Counted from the stretch's first letter, positions 7,349 to 17,978 are shown. The stretch is DNA of 64,000 nt from Collinsella sp. AK_207A (GCF_902501965.1 NZ_CABWID010000014.1:186001-250000); one strand, 5' to 3'. Notes: generated by a model not told the origin, from the sequence alone. A program made the numbers and translations.

Positions 7349-9394
7349 ATGGATGCCAAGCTCATCGTCATCATCGCCGGCGCCATTCTCATGCTGGCGA
7401 TCCTCATCTCGCTCTTTGTGCTGCGCAGCTATTCCGGGCGTTTTACGTTCGACACGGTTACCGGCACCCGGCCGAAGGCTTCGGAAGGGGAGGGCAACAC
7501 CTCCGGCTCCCAGCTCAAGGGGCGCTTCCAGATCCTGTCTTTCGCCGCCGGGGCATCGCTCGTGGCGCTCATCGCTAAGCTCTGGAGCATGCAGATGGTC
7601 TCCTCGGACCATTACGAGACGCTTTCCGAGGAGAACCGCACCCGTACCGTCACCACCGCGGCCCCGCGCGGGCGTATCCTCGACCGCGACGGCGTGGAGC
7701 TCGTCACGAATCGGGCCACGCTGAACGTGTCCTCGTACCGGTCGCTCGCCGACGATACCGTGACCGTGCGCCATCTCGCGAATGTGCTCGGCTTGCCCTA
7801 CATCGCCGTCATGCGGAGCATCCAGGACTACAGCCAGAGCGCGCAGAGCCTGCACGCCATCGCGTCCGACGTGCGCCGCTCCACCGTGGCCTACATCCAG
7901 GAGCACGCCGCGGAGTTCCCCGGCGTGAACGTGGTGGAGGGCTCCGAGCGCTCCTATCCCTACGGCACGCTCGCGTGCCACCTGCTCGGCTACACCGGCA
8001 CCATCACCCAGGAGCAGCTCGATAAACAGAAGAAGGACTCCTCCAAGAGCGCCGGCGATATCACGTACGAGTCGGGCGATATCGTGGGCCAGGCCGGCGT
8101 GGAGGGCCGCTACGAGTCGCTGCTCCAGGGCATTCGGGGCGAGCAGACGGTGCGCGTGGACTCTGCCGGCACGGTGGTGGGCCAGGCAGGCTCCGTGGAT
8201 CCCCGGCCCGGCAGCGATATCAAGCTCACCATCTCGCTCAAGATCCAGCAGGCATGCGAAGAGGGTCTGAAGATCGGCATGGAGCGCGCCCAGGGTACGG
8301 CCCGTGCCGGCGACGCCGCCGCCATCGTGTGCCTGGACTGCACGAACGGCGAGATCCTGGGCATGGCGAGCGCGCCGACCTTCGATCCCTCGGCGTTCGT
8401 GGGCGGCATCTCGAGCGATGATTGGGACAAGCTCAACTCCGAGGAGCACCGCACGCCGCTCGTTAACCGCGCCATCGGCGGCCAGTACATGTCGGCCTCG
8501 ACCATCAAGCCGCTCTCCTCGCTCGCCGGCATGGAGTTCGGCGTCTACTCGGCTTCCCAGACCACCAACTGCACGGGCTTTTGGACGGGCTTCGGCAAGT
8601 CCAGCGGCAAGTGGTGCTGGAACCATAGCGGACACGGCACCATCAACCTGAGAAACGGCATCGTCTACTCCTGTGACTCCGTCTTCTACGACGTGGCCAA
8701 GGGCTTCTGGAACGCCAAGAGCGACAACGACGGCCTCCAGCAGGTCTTCCGCCGTCACGGCCTCGGCGAGGCCACCGGTGTCGATTTGCCGAGCGAGGAG
8801 CCGGGCCGCGTGCCCGACAAGGACTGGAAGGAGTCCTACTTCAAGGACTGGACGGACGACCAGCGCTCCTGGAACGCGGGCGACCTGCTGAACATCGTCA
8901 TCGGCCAGGGCGATATCCTCGTCACCCCGATCCAGATGGCGTGCGTGTACGCCGGTATCGCCAACGGCGGCACCCAGTACGTACCGCACGTCTTCCTCTC
9001 CGCCGTCGCCCGCGACGGTGAGGGGGATGCCGCCACCTACCAGAAGAAGGAGCGCCTGACAGCGAAGATCCACGCCAAAGCCGATCTCGAGCTTATCCGC
9101 GATGGCCTCCATGGCATGCCCTACGAGGAGTCAGCCTCGGTCGCGGCGCACTTCAACAACCTTCCCGTGAGCGTGGCGGCAAAGACCGGTACCGGCGAGA
9201 AATCTGGTGAGGACGAGTATGGCTGGTTCGTCGCCTACGCGCCCTTCGATAAGCCGCAATACGTTGTGGCGTGCATCATCGAGCGCGGCGGATTCGGCGC
9301 CGAGTGCGCGATGCCCGCCGTACGCAACGTGCTCGGCGCCATCTACGACTCGCCCGATACGTCCTATAGCGGCACGTCCGATCAGACCATGTAG
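7349..9394 (+). CDS. mrdA: penicillin-binding protein 2, elongasome transpeptidase
   Basis: A class B PBP of 681 residues that cross-links peptidoglycan with RodA. The PBP-dimer domain starts around RGRILDRDGVELVTN (about 110). The transpeptidase domain has the active-site STIK (Ser384, Lys387), the SxN-equivalent SCD (as SxD in E. coli PBP2) in YSCDSVFYDVA, and KTG (Lys612). Unlike the usual single anchor, two hydrophobic segments are visible, at about residues 4-26 and 65-86. They are separated by a polar Gly/Ser-rich loop. If both span the membrane, the N-terminus would lie outside. The gene follows mreD by 9 bases and precedes rodA, the standard partner. Confidence 0.95.
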   Translation: MDAKLIVIIAGAILMLAILISLFVLRSYSGRFTFDTVTGTRPKASEGEGNTSGSQLKGRFQILSFAAGASLVALIAKLWSMQMVSSDHYETLSEENRTRTVTTAAPRGRILDRDGVELVTNRATLNVSSYRSLADDTVTVRHLANVLGLPYIAVMRSIQDYSQSAQSLHAIASDVRRSTVAYIQEHAAEFPGVNVVEGSERSYPYGTLACHLLGYTGTITQEQLDKQKKDSSKSAGDITYESGDIVGQAGVEGRYESLLQGIRGEQTVRVDSAGTVVGQAGSVDPRPGSDIKLTISLKIQQACEEGLKIGMERAQGTARAGDAAAIVCLDCTNGEILGMASAPTFDPSAFVGGISSDDWDKLNSEEHRTPLVNRAIGGQYMSASTIKPLSSLAGMEFGVYSASQTTNCTGFWTGFGKSSGKWCWNHSGHGTINLRNGIVYSCDSVFYDVAKGFWNAKSDNDGLQQVFRRHGLGEATGVDLPSEEPGRVPDKDWKESYFKDWTDDQRSWNAGDLLNIVIGQGDILVTPIQMACVYAGIANGGTQYVPHVFLSAVARDGEGDAATYQKKERLTAKIHAKADLELIRDGLHGMPYEESASVAAHFNNLPVSVAAKTGTGEKSGEDEYGWFVAYAPFDKPQYVVACIIERGGFGAECAMPAVRNVLGAIYDSPDTSYSGTSDQTM

Positions 9395-9406
9395 GGGGTG
9401 GATGCC

Positions 9407-10594
9407 ATGTCTTCGAATGCCAGCAGCCTCAAGCGTGTGAACAAGCAGCGATCTTCCGTGCGCGGGGGAATCTCGCAGCAGGTGAACGTCACCGTGCTCC
9501 TTGCCACCGCGGCGCTCATCGCCTACGGCTCGCTCATCATCTGGACCGCCTCGCTCTCCATCGCTGAGGCGTCGTTCCCGCGCCACCTCCTGGGCATCGG
9601 CCTCGGCCTCGTCCTCGCCGTGCTACTCGCCCGCACGGACCTGCGGGGGCTCGCCGGGATGTCCACGGTGCTCCTGGCGATCGACATCCTGGTGATCTTC
9701 TCGCCCTACATCCCCGGCCTCTCGTACAACGCCAAGGGCATGACCGGTTGGATGAAGCTGCCCGGCATCGGCCTCACCTTCCAGCCGGTGGAACTCGCGA
9801 AGATCATCACGGCGTTCTTCATGGCCGGGTTGGGCGCCCAGTACAACGGTCGCATCGATTCCGTGCGGGAGTACGCTAAGCTCTGCGGCATGCTCGCCAT
9901 TCCGTTCTGCTCGGTCGTACTCGCGGGAGACCTGGGCAGCGGACTCGTGGTCTTTATGGGCGGCGTGGTGATCATCTGCATGAGCGGGCCCCGCAAGGAA
10001 TGGGTGCTCGCCACCATCGCCATGCTCATCGGCCTCGTCTCGCTGCTGCTCGCCGCCGACTCCGTACTCGACGGCCTGCTCGGGCACGACGTCCTCATCA
10101 AGCAGTACCAGATGAACCGCCTGCTCGTGTTCATCGACCCTGAGAACGCTAACTCCGACGACGCGTACAACCTCATGCAGTCGCTCATCGCGGTGGGTTC
10201 GGGCGGCTTTTTCGGCAAGGGCATCGGGCACGCCACGCAGTCGGGCTCGGGCTTCCTCCCCGAGGCGCACACGGACTTCGTCTTCGCCCTGCTCTCGGAG
10301 ACCTTCGGCTTTCTGGGCGCCTTCCTCCTGATTGCGCTCTATGCCGTGCTCATCCTTGCCACCATCCGCGTGGCGTACAAGGCCGATTCGCCCTTCCAGC
10401 GGCTCGTATGCGCAGGCATCGTGGGCATGTGGACGTTCCAGATCTTCGAGAACATCGGCATGTGCATCGGTCTCATGCCCATCACGGGCATCCCGTTGCC
10501 CTTCATCAGCTTCGGCTCGTCGTCCATGATGATGCAGTGCGCCACGGTGGGTATCGTACAATCGGTGTGGCGCCATCGCGCCAAGTCATCTTAG
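9407..10594 (+). CDS. rodA: peptidoglycan glycosyltransferase RodA (SEDS family)
   Basis: SEDS glycan polymerase acting with the PBP2 encoded just upstream. About ten membrane helices are seen. Signature segments include GSGGFFGKGIGHATQSGSGFLPEAHTDF (split by glycines), with the catalytic-region PEAHTDFVFA, and the C-terminal GIPLPFISFGSSSMM. The ATG at 9407 is preferred because GGGGG (9394-9398) sits 8 bases upstream; an in-frame GTG at 9398 would overlap that ribosome-binding site. Length is 395 residues, normal for RodA/FtsW. Being in the mre operon and next to mrdA favours RodA over FtsW. Confidence 0.95.
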   Translation: MSSNASSLKRVNKQRSSVRGGISQQVNVTVLLATAALIAYGSLIIWTASLSIAEASFPRHLLGIGLGLVLAVLLARTDLRGLAGMSTVLLAIDILVIFSPYIPGLSYNAKGMTGWMKLPGIGLTFQPVELAKIITAFFMAGLGAQYNGRIDSVREYAKLCGMLAIPFCSVVLAGDLGSGLVVFMGGVVIICMSGPRKEWVLATIAMLIGLVSLLLAADSVLDGLLGHDVLIKQYQMNRLLVFIDPENANSDDAYNLMQSLIAVGSGGFFGKGIGHATQSGSGFLPEAHTDFVFALLSETFGFLGAFLLIALYAVLILATIRVAYKADSPFQRLVCAGIVGMWTFQIFENIGMCIGLMPITGIPLPFISFGSSSMMMQCATVGIVQSVWRHRAKSS

Positions 10595-10651
10595 GCGCAC
10601 CGGTCGGTCGGGTATCCCGGGGCCGAGCGCTTCTCATAAGGGGGAGAGAAC

Positions 10652-11575
10652 ATGAACGTACCCATCGATAAGATCGCCGGTGCCTTCAAGGCGGCCGGGT
10701 CCGCCAAGAAGGATTCCGACGTGCCCGTGCGCGTCTCCGTCTTCGTGGACGGCAGCGCGAGCACCTTCCTGCTCCGGACGGTTCGAGAGGCGCTCGTGCC
10801 GCAGACCACCTCGGCGATCGTGCGCGTGGAGCGCCTGGGGGAGACGCCGGTGACGGTGAAGCCCGACACTGACGTCTCCATCGTCATCTCCTGCGGGTCC
10901 GAGCACCTGCAGCAGCGCGTGCAGGAGATCGTCATCGGCGGCGCCCCCACGGTCGTCCTCGCTGAGAGTGCCGTGGAAGTCGGCTTCATCCAGGAGGACA
11001 CGCCCATGCTCGGACTCGTGGCCGCCACCAACAAGACGTACCTACTCGAATCCCTCGCCCGCTGGATTCTCGACCGCACGGAGAAGGACACCGCCTTTGC
11101 CGCGAACTTCCCGTTCATGCGCGTCGCCGCAGCCAACCGCATCATCCTGAATGCCTCGGCGGCGAACCTCGTCACGGGCGCGCTGCTCTTCGTTCCCGGT
11201 GCCGACTTCCCAGTCATGGCCGTGGCCCAGCTGGGCATGATGGCGCAGCTGGCGCTCGTGTTCGGCAAGCCCGTGCGCCCCGAGCGCGGCTACGAGGTGG
11301 CGGGGGTACTCGTCGCGGGGCTGCTCATGCGCGCCCTGGCGCGGGCGGTCGTGCCCGCCGCCGGCCATCTCGGCTTCGTGGTGAAGGCGCTCGTCGCAGG
11401 CTTCGGCACCTATGCCATGGGCCGGGCGCTCACCGCGCTCTACGAGGCCGATGTTGATTACGCGCGCGCGAACCAGGCCGTCGCCTCCGCGGCTCGCCAC
11501 GGGCGCGATTTCATCTCGCTCGTCTCCGGACGCGCCCGCGCGGCCGATTCCGCCGACGTCGCCCAGGCAGCGTAA
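10652..11575 (+). CDS. DUF697-like membrane protein
   Basis: A 307-residue protein starting at ATG 10652 behind GGGGGAGAG. The first 130 residues look like a soluble alpha/beta domain without a P-loop (VRVSVFVDGSAS, DVSIVISCGS). The C-terminal half (about 150-280) carries hydrophobic helices and the pattern VPGADFPVMAVAQLGMMAQLALVFG. This resembles the DUF697/YcjF family, in which a P...D...Q..M..QIA..YG motif lies at the membrane. Many DUF697 proteins have an N-terminal GTPase domain; here the first domain has no visible GTP-binding motif. It lies between rodA and the radical-SAM pair, 57 bases after rodA. Function unknown. Confidence 0.75.
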   Translation: MNVPIDKIAGAFKAAGSAKKDSDVPVRVSVFVDGSASTFLLRTVREALVPQTTSAIVRVERLGETPVTVKPDTDVSIVISCGSEHLQQRVQEIVIGGAPTVVLAESAVEVGFIQEDTPMLGLVAATNKTYLLESLARWILDRTEKDTAFAANFPFMRVAAANRIILNASAANLVTGALLFVPGADFPVMAVAQLGMMAQLALVFGKPVRPERGYEVAGVLVAGLLMRALARAVVPAAGHLGFVVKALVAGFGTYAMGRALTALYEADVDYARANQAVASAARHGRDFISLVSGRARAADSADVAQAA

Positions 11576-11579
11576 GCGC

Positions 11580-13457
11580 ATGCGGGTCGCCTACGAGGAC
11601 CGCTTCCACGAGCTCGAGCCGCTGCTCGCGCATGTTGAGAAGCCCAGCCGCTACATCGACCACGAGTGGGGCGCCATCCGCAAGGACGACGCGGACTACC
11701 GGTGCTGCCTCGTGTATCCGGACGTCTACGAGGTCGGCCTGCCCAACCAGGGACTCGCCATCCTCTACCAGTGCGCGAACGCCGTTCCCGGCGTGGCGTG
11801 CGAGCGCGCCTACGTTCCCTGGATCGACATGGCCGACGCGATGCGCGCGGCCGGCGTGCCGCTGCTCTCACTCGAGGGCGCGGCCCCGCTCGCCTCATTC
11901 GACCTCGTGGGCTTCCAGATCCCCCACGAGATGGCCGCTACCAACTACCTCGAGGCCCTCGACCTTGCGGGCATCCCCCTACATGCCGACGAACGCGGGG
12001 AAGGGGACCCGATCGTCATCGGCGGCGGTCCGAGCGTCTTCAACCCCGAGCCGCTCGCGGCCTTCTTCGACGCCTTCCTGATCGGTGAGGGCGAGGAAGC
12101 GATCGCCGAGATCTGCCGGGAGCACCGCCGTCTGCGCGACGCCGGGGCCAGTCGCCTTGAGGTCCTGCGGGGCTTGGCGCGTCTGCGCGGCGTCTACGTG
12201 CCGTCCCTGTACCGGCTCAGCCACGAGGGGCCCTGCACCCCGAGCGGCTACGCCGTCCCGCGCGTGGGCGAGGACGTTCCCCCTGTGGTGTACAAGCGCG
12301 TGGTGGAGGACTTCGGCGGCACCGACGCGCTCACCCAGTCCGTGGTGCCGTTTGCCCAGCTCGTGCACGACCGCCTCTCCGTGGAGGTGCTCCGCGGCTG
12401 CGCGCGCGGCTGCCGGTTCTGCCAGGCGGGCATCACGTACCGCCCGGTGCGCGAGCGTACGCCCGACCAGATCGTCTCCGCCGTCTCGCGCGGGCTCTCC
12501 GCCACGGGTTACGACGAGGTCAGCCTGACCTCGCTCTCCACCACCGACCACTCCTGCTGTCGCGCCATCCTGCGTCGCCTCAACCGCCGCCTGGAGGACA
12601 CGGGCATCTCGGTGAGCATCCCCTCCCAGCGCCTCGACTCCTTCGGCGTCGACATGGCGCTTGAGGTGGCGGGCGAGAAGAAGGGTGGTCTGACCTTCGC
12701 GCCCGAAGCCGGAAGCCAGCGCATGCGCGACATCATCAACAAGAACGTGACCGAGGAGGACCTCGACCGCGCCGCCCGCGCCGCCTACCTCGAGGGATGG
12801 AACCGCATGAAGCTCTACTTCATGATGGGTCTCCCCGGAGAGACCGATGACGACGTAGTGGCCATAGCGAACCTCGCCGACCACGTGCTCGAACTCGGCC
12901 GCGAGGTCGTGTCCAAGGCGCGGCGCGGCAGCCTCTCCGTCTCCATCTCGGTCTCCGTCTTCATTCCCAAGCCGCACACGCCCTTCCAGTGGTGCGCGCA
13001 GCTCGATTACGAGGACGTGAAGCGCAGGCAGAAGCTGCTGCTCGAGAGCGTGCGCAACCGCGCGGTCCGCGTGCACTGCCACGATGCCTCCACCTCGCTC
13101 GTCGAGGCCGTGCTCTCTCGCATGGGGCGCGAGGCCGCGGGCCTCATCGAGGGCGCCTGGCGCCGTGGCCAGCGCTTCGACGCCTGGACGGAGCAGTTCA
13201 ACCTGGACAACTGGATCGCCGCGGGCGAGGAGCTCGGGCTCGACCTCTACGGGATCGCGCACGAGCCGTTCGACCTCGATGCGCTCCTCCCCTGGGACCA
13301 CGTGAGCCCCGGTTCCTCCAAGGGGTTCATGCAGCGCGAGTACCGCCGCGCGCTCGCCGGCGAGACCACGCCCGACTGCACGCGCACGAGCTGCACCGGA
13401 TGCGGCGTCTGCCCCACGCTGGGCGTGAGGAACGTGTTGGTGGGTGAGCGCGTATGA
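11580..13457 (+). CDS. radical SAM protein of the TIGR03960 type
   Basis: A 625-residue radical SAM enzyme of unknown substrate. The cluster motif C-x3-C-x2-C is in RGCARGCRFCQAGITYRP near residue 275. It follows an N-terminal domain with a B12-binding-like fold character (YPDVYEVGLPNQGLAILYQC). The C-terminal end has another cysteine group (CTRTSCTGCGVC) that could hold a second iron-sulfur cluster. ATG 11580 begins 4 bases after the DUF697 gene stop; a longer frame would overlap that gene. It overlaps the next gene (DUF2344) by ATGA. In many Firmicutes the two are fused, so they probably act as one enzyme. A position before rplU-rpmA is also typical of this family. Confidence 0.88.
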   Translation: MRVAYEDRFHELEPLLAHVEKPSRYIDHEWGAIRKDDADYRCCLVYPDVYEVGLPNQGLAILYQCANAVPGVACERAYVPWIDMADAMRAAGVPLLSLEGAAPLASFDLVGFQIPHEMAATNYLEALDLAGIPLHADERGEGDPIVIGGGPSVFNPEPLAAFFDAFLIGEGEEAIAEICREHRRLRDAGASRLEVLRGLARLRGVYVPSLYRLSHEGPCTPSGYAVPRVGEDVPPVVYKRVVEDFGGTDALTQSVVPFAQLVHDRLSVEVLRGCARGCRFCQAGITYRPVRERTPDQIVSAVSRGLSATGYDEVSLTSLSTTDHSCCRAILRRLNRRLEDTGISVSIPSQRLDSFGVDMALEVAGEKKGGLTFAPEAGSQRMRDIINKNVTEEDLDRAARAAYLEGWNRMKLYFMMGLPGETDDDVVAIANLADHVLELGREVVSKARRGSLSVSISVSVFIPKPHTPFQWCAQLDYEDVKRRQKLLLESVRNRAVRVHCHDASTSLVEAVLSRMGREAAGLIEGAWRRGQRFDAWTEQFNLDNWIAAGEELGLDLYGIAHEPFDLDALLPWDHVSPGSSKGFMQREYRRALAGETTPDCTRTSCTGCGVCPTLGVRNVLVGERV

Positions 13458-14269
13458 CGAGGAAGGCAAAAGGGTCCGGGAATTCGAATACTGCCGAGAA
13501 GACCGCCAAGCAGCTGCGGAGCGCCCCGCGGCCCGCTATCGAGCAGACGCTCTTCCGGCTGCGCGTCCGCTACGTGAAGCAGGGGCGCCTCGCCTATCTC
13601 GGCCACCTCGAGGTCATCCATTCCATCGAGCGCGCCATCCGCCGAGCCGGGCTTCCCTATGCGGTGAGCCAGGGCTTCTCGCCCCACATGCGCGTGGGGT
13701 ACACCTCGGCGCTTCCAGTGGGGACGAGTTCCACCTGCGAGTGGTTCGACGTGTTCCTGACCGCGCTCGTCCCCGGACCCGAGGCGCTCGAGCGCCTGGT
13801 CCGGGCGAGCGCCCCCGATCTGCGTCCGGTCCAGGCAGGCTACGTGGGCGTGCGCGATCCGGCCCTCACGGCCCTCATCACCCGCGTGGGGTATCGGATC
13901 GACCTTTCCTGCGGCATGTCCCTGGAGGAGCTCAAGGCATCCATGGCCGCCGTTTCCGAGCTCGCCGAGATTCCCTACGAGCGCTCGGGCAAGCAGAAAG
14001 TTCTCGACCTCGCGAAGACCCTCGGCTCCTGGGAGCTCGAGCCGGCAGGGGAGGGCGCGTTCCATCTCGTGCTCCACACCCGCGCCGACAACGAGGGGTC
14101 GCTTCGGCCCGAGATCCTGCTCGCCCGGCTCGACCGCGAGCTCAGGGGGAGCACCGACGCGATCGCGTCCACGGGCATCCAGGACCTCGAGAGCATTCCC
14201 GTCTACCGGGTGGAGCGCATCTACCAGCGGGGCATGGGCGAGCATGGCGCGACCGTCGACCCGCTCTGA
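13454..14269 (+). CDS. TIGR03936 / DUF2344 radical SAM-linked protein
   Basis: A 271-residue protein whose start overlaps the stop of the radical SAM gene (ATGA at 13454). The central segment (FRLRVRYVKQGRLAYLGHLE, then RAGLPYAVSQGFSPHMRVG) is diagnostic of DUF2344, which is found either fused to or next to TIGR03960 radical SAM proteins. No catalytic motif is recognised. It probably serves as a substrate- or RNA-binding partner of the radical SAM enzyme. Genomic association with ribosomal proteins L21 and L27 downstream hints at RNA or ribosome modification. That is inference only. Confidence 0.88.
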   Translation: MTRKAKGSGNSNTAEKTAKQLRSAPRPAIEQTLFRLRVRYVKQGRLAYLGHLEVIHSIERAIRRAGLPYAVSQGFSPHMRVGYTSALPVGTSSTCEWFDVFLTALVPGPEALERLVRASAPDLRPVQAGYVGVRDPALTALITRVGYRIDLSCGMSLEELKASMAAVSELAEIPYERSGKQKVLDLAKTLGSWELEPAGEGAFHLVLHTRADNEGSLRPEILLARLDRELRGSTDAIASTGIQDLESIPVYRVERIYQRGMGEHGATVDPL

Positions 14270-14361
14270 GCGCGGGGCCGTCAACGTCCTCCGCGTGGCT
14301 TCGCTCCGTTCGCTGTCGGGCGCACAAGTTGTGCATCCAGCGAAATCCCACAAATTGCCTG

Positions 14362-14390
14362 TTGACGGGCTAGGGGGACGCTGGTACCAT
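14362..14390 (+). promoter_or_regulatory. sigma-70-type promoter for rplU-rpmA
   Basis: TTGACG (14362-14367) and TACCAT (14385-14390) are separated by 17 bases, an excellent housekeeping promoter 45 bases upstream of the rplU ATG. It gives the ribosomal protein pair its own transcription start after the radical-SAM pair. Confidence 0.8.
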
Positions 14391-14434
14391 GAACGACCGT
14401 TGCCAAGATACACCAGTGCATGAAGGGCAAGGAA

Positions 14435-14806
14435 ATGTACGCAATCGTGAAAACCGGCGGCAAGCAGTATAAAGTCGCCACCGATGACGTCATCACCGTC
14501 GAGAAGCTCGAGGGCGAGGTCGGCTCCAAGGTCACCCTCCCCGTCGTGTTCCTGAACGACGGCAAGAAGATCGTCACGGACCCTGCCAAGCTTGAGAAGG
14601 CCAAGGTCACTGCTGAGATCCTCGACCAGTTCAAGGGCGAGAAGCAGCTCGTCTTCAAGTTCAAGAAGCGCAAGCGCTATCGCAAGCTGCAGGGTCACCG
14701 CCAGCAGCTCACCAAGGTGAAGATCACCAAGGTTCAGGCCACGAGCCGCGCAGCTAAGAAGACCGCATCCGTCGAGGAGCCTGCTCAGGCCCCCGAGGCC
14801 GAGTAG
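14435..14806 (+). CDS. rplU: 50S ribosomal protein L21
   Basis: L21 binds 23S rRNA and pairs genetically with L27. The start at ATG 14435 gives MYAIVKTGGKQY, the canonical N-terminus; an in-frame ATG at 14420 adds only MKGKE. The ribosome-binding site is AAGGGCAAGG. The KKRKRYRKLQGHRQ segment is the conserved RNA-binding end. Length is 123 residues, because an Ala/Glu/Pro-rich tail of about 20 residues (SVEEPAQAPEAE) extends the usual 102-residue protein. Confidence 0.98.
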   Translation: MYAIVKTGGKQYKVATDDVITVEKLEGEVGSKVTLPVVFLNDGKKIVTDPAKLEKAKVTAEILDQFKGEKQLVFKFKKRKRYRKLQGHRQQLTKVKITKVQATSRAAKKTASVEEPAQAPEAE

Positions 14807-14849
14807 CGCACGCTGCTTCGGACGTTCTGTTTAGGAAAGAGGTACAGAC

Positions 14850-15107
14850 ATGGCACACAAGAAAGGCCTTGGTTCCTCCCGTAACGGTCGCGACTCCCGC
14901 GGCCAGCGCCTTGGCACCAAGCGTTTCGATGGCCAGACCGTGAAGGCTGGCGAGGTCCTCGTTCGTCAGTGCGGCACGCACATCCACCCCGGCGAGAACG
15001 TCGGCCGTGGCAAGGATGACACGCTCTTCGCGCTCGTCGAGGGCAAGGTCAAATTCACCAAGGGTCTCAAGCACCGCGTGAACGTGCACCCCGTCGTCGA
15101 GGCCTAA
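14850..15107 (+). CDS. rpmA: 50S ribosomal protein L27
   Basis: L27 reaches the peptidyl-transferase centre. The 85-residue product begins [16 protein letters not shown] directly. There is no N-terminal peptide of the kind that must be cleaved off in many Firmicutes. The motif RGTxxHPG appears here as [12 protein letters not shown]. The gene lies 43 bases after rplU behind GGAAAGAGG and ahead of a strong terminator. Confidence 0.98.
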   Translation: MAHKKGLGSSRNGRDSRGQRLGTKRFDGQTVKAGEVLVRQCGTHIHPGENVGRGKDDTLFALVEGKVKFTKGLKHRVNVHPVVEA

Positions 15108-16649
<1,542 letters not shown>

Positions 16650-16650
16650 G

Positions 16651-17337
16651 GTGTCCGTTCGCCAGCCGGGCCTTCCCGAGCTCGGTGCCGATCCCAGCCG
16701 GACCTATCGCCTGGGCATCATGGGCGGCACCTTCGACCCCATCCACTACGGCCACCTGGTGACCGCGGAGCAGGCGCGCGAGGCGCTTCGCCTCGATCTC
16801 GTGCTCTTCATGCCCGCCGGCCAGCCCGCCTTCAAGCAGGGGAGGGGCGTCACCCCCGCCGAGGACCGCTATGCCATGACGCTCCTCGCCACGGCTGCGA
16901 ACCCCGCGTTCGACGCGAGCAGGTTCGAGATCGACCGCGAGGGCATCACCTACACGGTGGACACCCTGCGCGCGCTCCGGGCCCACTATCCCGAGAACGT
17001 GCGGCTGTTCTTCATCACCGGGGCGGATGCCATCCTGGACATCCTTTCCTGGCGAAACGCCGCCGAGATCGCGCGCCTCGCCACGCTCATCGCGGCGACG
17101 CGCCCCGGCTACGACATCAACCAGGCATGCGAGCGTGTCGAGGGTTCGGGCCTGCCGTTCGACGTTCGCTACATCGAGATCCCCGCGCTCGCGGTGAGCT
17201 CGTCCTACATCCGCGAGCGGGTGGCCGAGGGCAAGAGCGTCCGCTACCTCACGAGCGAGTCGGTCATGGGCTATATCAAGAAGAACGGCCTCTATCGCCG
17301 CGATCACCAGGAACGCGTGGAAGGAGCCGAGGTATGA
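16651..17337 (+). CDS. nadD: nicotinate-nucleotide adenylyltransferase
   Basis: Transfers AMP from ATP to nicotinate mononucleotide in NAD synthesis. The nucleotidyl-transferase signature GGTFDPIHYGHL and the C-terminal ALAVSSSYIRERV (the ISSxxIR motif) are present. The GTG start at 16651 is one base after the obg stop. Alternative later starts would shorten the N-terminus but keep the motif, so the start is moderately sure. At 228 residues it is a little longer than E. coli NadD because of about 20 N-terminal residues. Confidence 0.95.
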   Translation: MSVRQPGLPELGADPSRTYRLGIMGGTFDPIHYGHLVTAEQAREALRLDLVLFMPAGQPAFKQGRGVTPAEDRYAMTLLATAANPAFDASRFEIDREGITYTVDTLRALRAHYPENVRLFFITGADAILDILSWRNAAEIARLATLIAATRPGYDINQACERVEGSGLPFDVRYIEIPALAVSSSYIRERVAEGKSVRYLTSESVMGYIKKNGLYRRDHQERVEGAEV

Positions 17338-17969
17338 ACGGAAAGTCCACGATGACCGCCGCCGAGCGCGAGCGCTTGGACCAGATTCGCGGGGCACTCG
17401 AGGCGCATATGGAACCCGTCAAGCCCAAGCGGTACGAGCACTCGCTCGGCGTGGCGGAGACCGCCGGCCGGCTTGCGCGGACCTACGGCGTGGACGAGTT
17501 CCAGGCCACGGCCGCCGGGTACGTGCACGATTGGGACAAGGTGCTCACGAACGAAGAGCTGCTCGCCCGTGCCGAGCGGTACGGCATCAAGATCGTCGGT
17601 CCAGCCGAGCGCTCCGTGGCCCTGCTCCACGGCCCCGTGGCCGCCGTCGAGCTCCCGCGTCTTTTCCCTGACTTGCCGCCTGCGGTCTTCCAGGCCGTCG
17701 ACCGGCACACCGTGGGCGCCGAGGACATGTCGCCCCTCGATATGGTAGTCTTCGTGGCCGACGCCATGGAGCCCCACCGCAAGGGCGATTACGCCGACCG
17801 CCTGCGCGAACTCGCGGGGAAGGTCTCACTGACCGAGCTCTTCTTCCAGTGCTTCTCCCAGGGGCTCGTCTACGTGATCCAGACGGGCCGCTACCTCTAT
17901 CCCACCGCGGTGGGTATCTACAACACGTACGCTATGATGGACGGGCGAAACGAGCCCGCCTCGAACTGA
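17334..17969 (+). CDS. yqeK: HD-domain nucleotide hydrolase, YqeK family
   Basis: The HD-superfamily signature is seen in KRYEHSLGVAETAG and AAGYVHDWDK, with a further metal-ligand His in VDRHTVG and DMVVFVADAMEPHR near the end. YqeK proteins cleave diadenosine tetraphosphate symmetrically. ATG 17334 overlaps the nadD stop (ATGA), fixing the start. Length is 211 residues. Position between nadD and rsfS is the standard bacterial order. The enzymatic role is known for family members, not tested here. Confidence 0.92.
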   Translation: MNGKSTMTAAERERLDQIRGALEAHMEPVKPKRYEHSLGVAETAGRLARTYGVDEFQATAAGYVHDWDKVLTNEELLARAERYGIKIVGPAERSVALLHGPVAAVELPRLFPDLPPAVFQAVDRHTVGAEDMSPLDMVVFVADAMEPHRKGDYADRLRELAGKVSLTELFFQCFSQGLVYVIQTGRYLYPTAVGIYNTYAMMDGRNEPASN

Positions 17970-17978
17970 AGGGATTTC

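Noticed and set aside
6758-9112. 784-residue open frame on the minus strand over mreD and mrdA
   Set aside because: It runs antisense to clearly recognisable MreD/PBP2, has biased Gly/His/Arg composition from GC-rich third positions and shows no domain.
11979-13469. 496-residue open frame on the minus strand over the radical SAM gene
   Set aside because: Antisense to the CxxxCxxC radical SAM protein; no recognisable domain.
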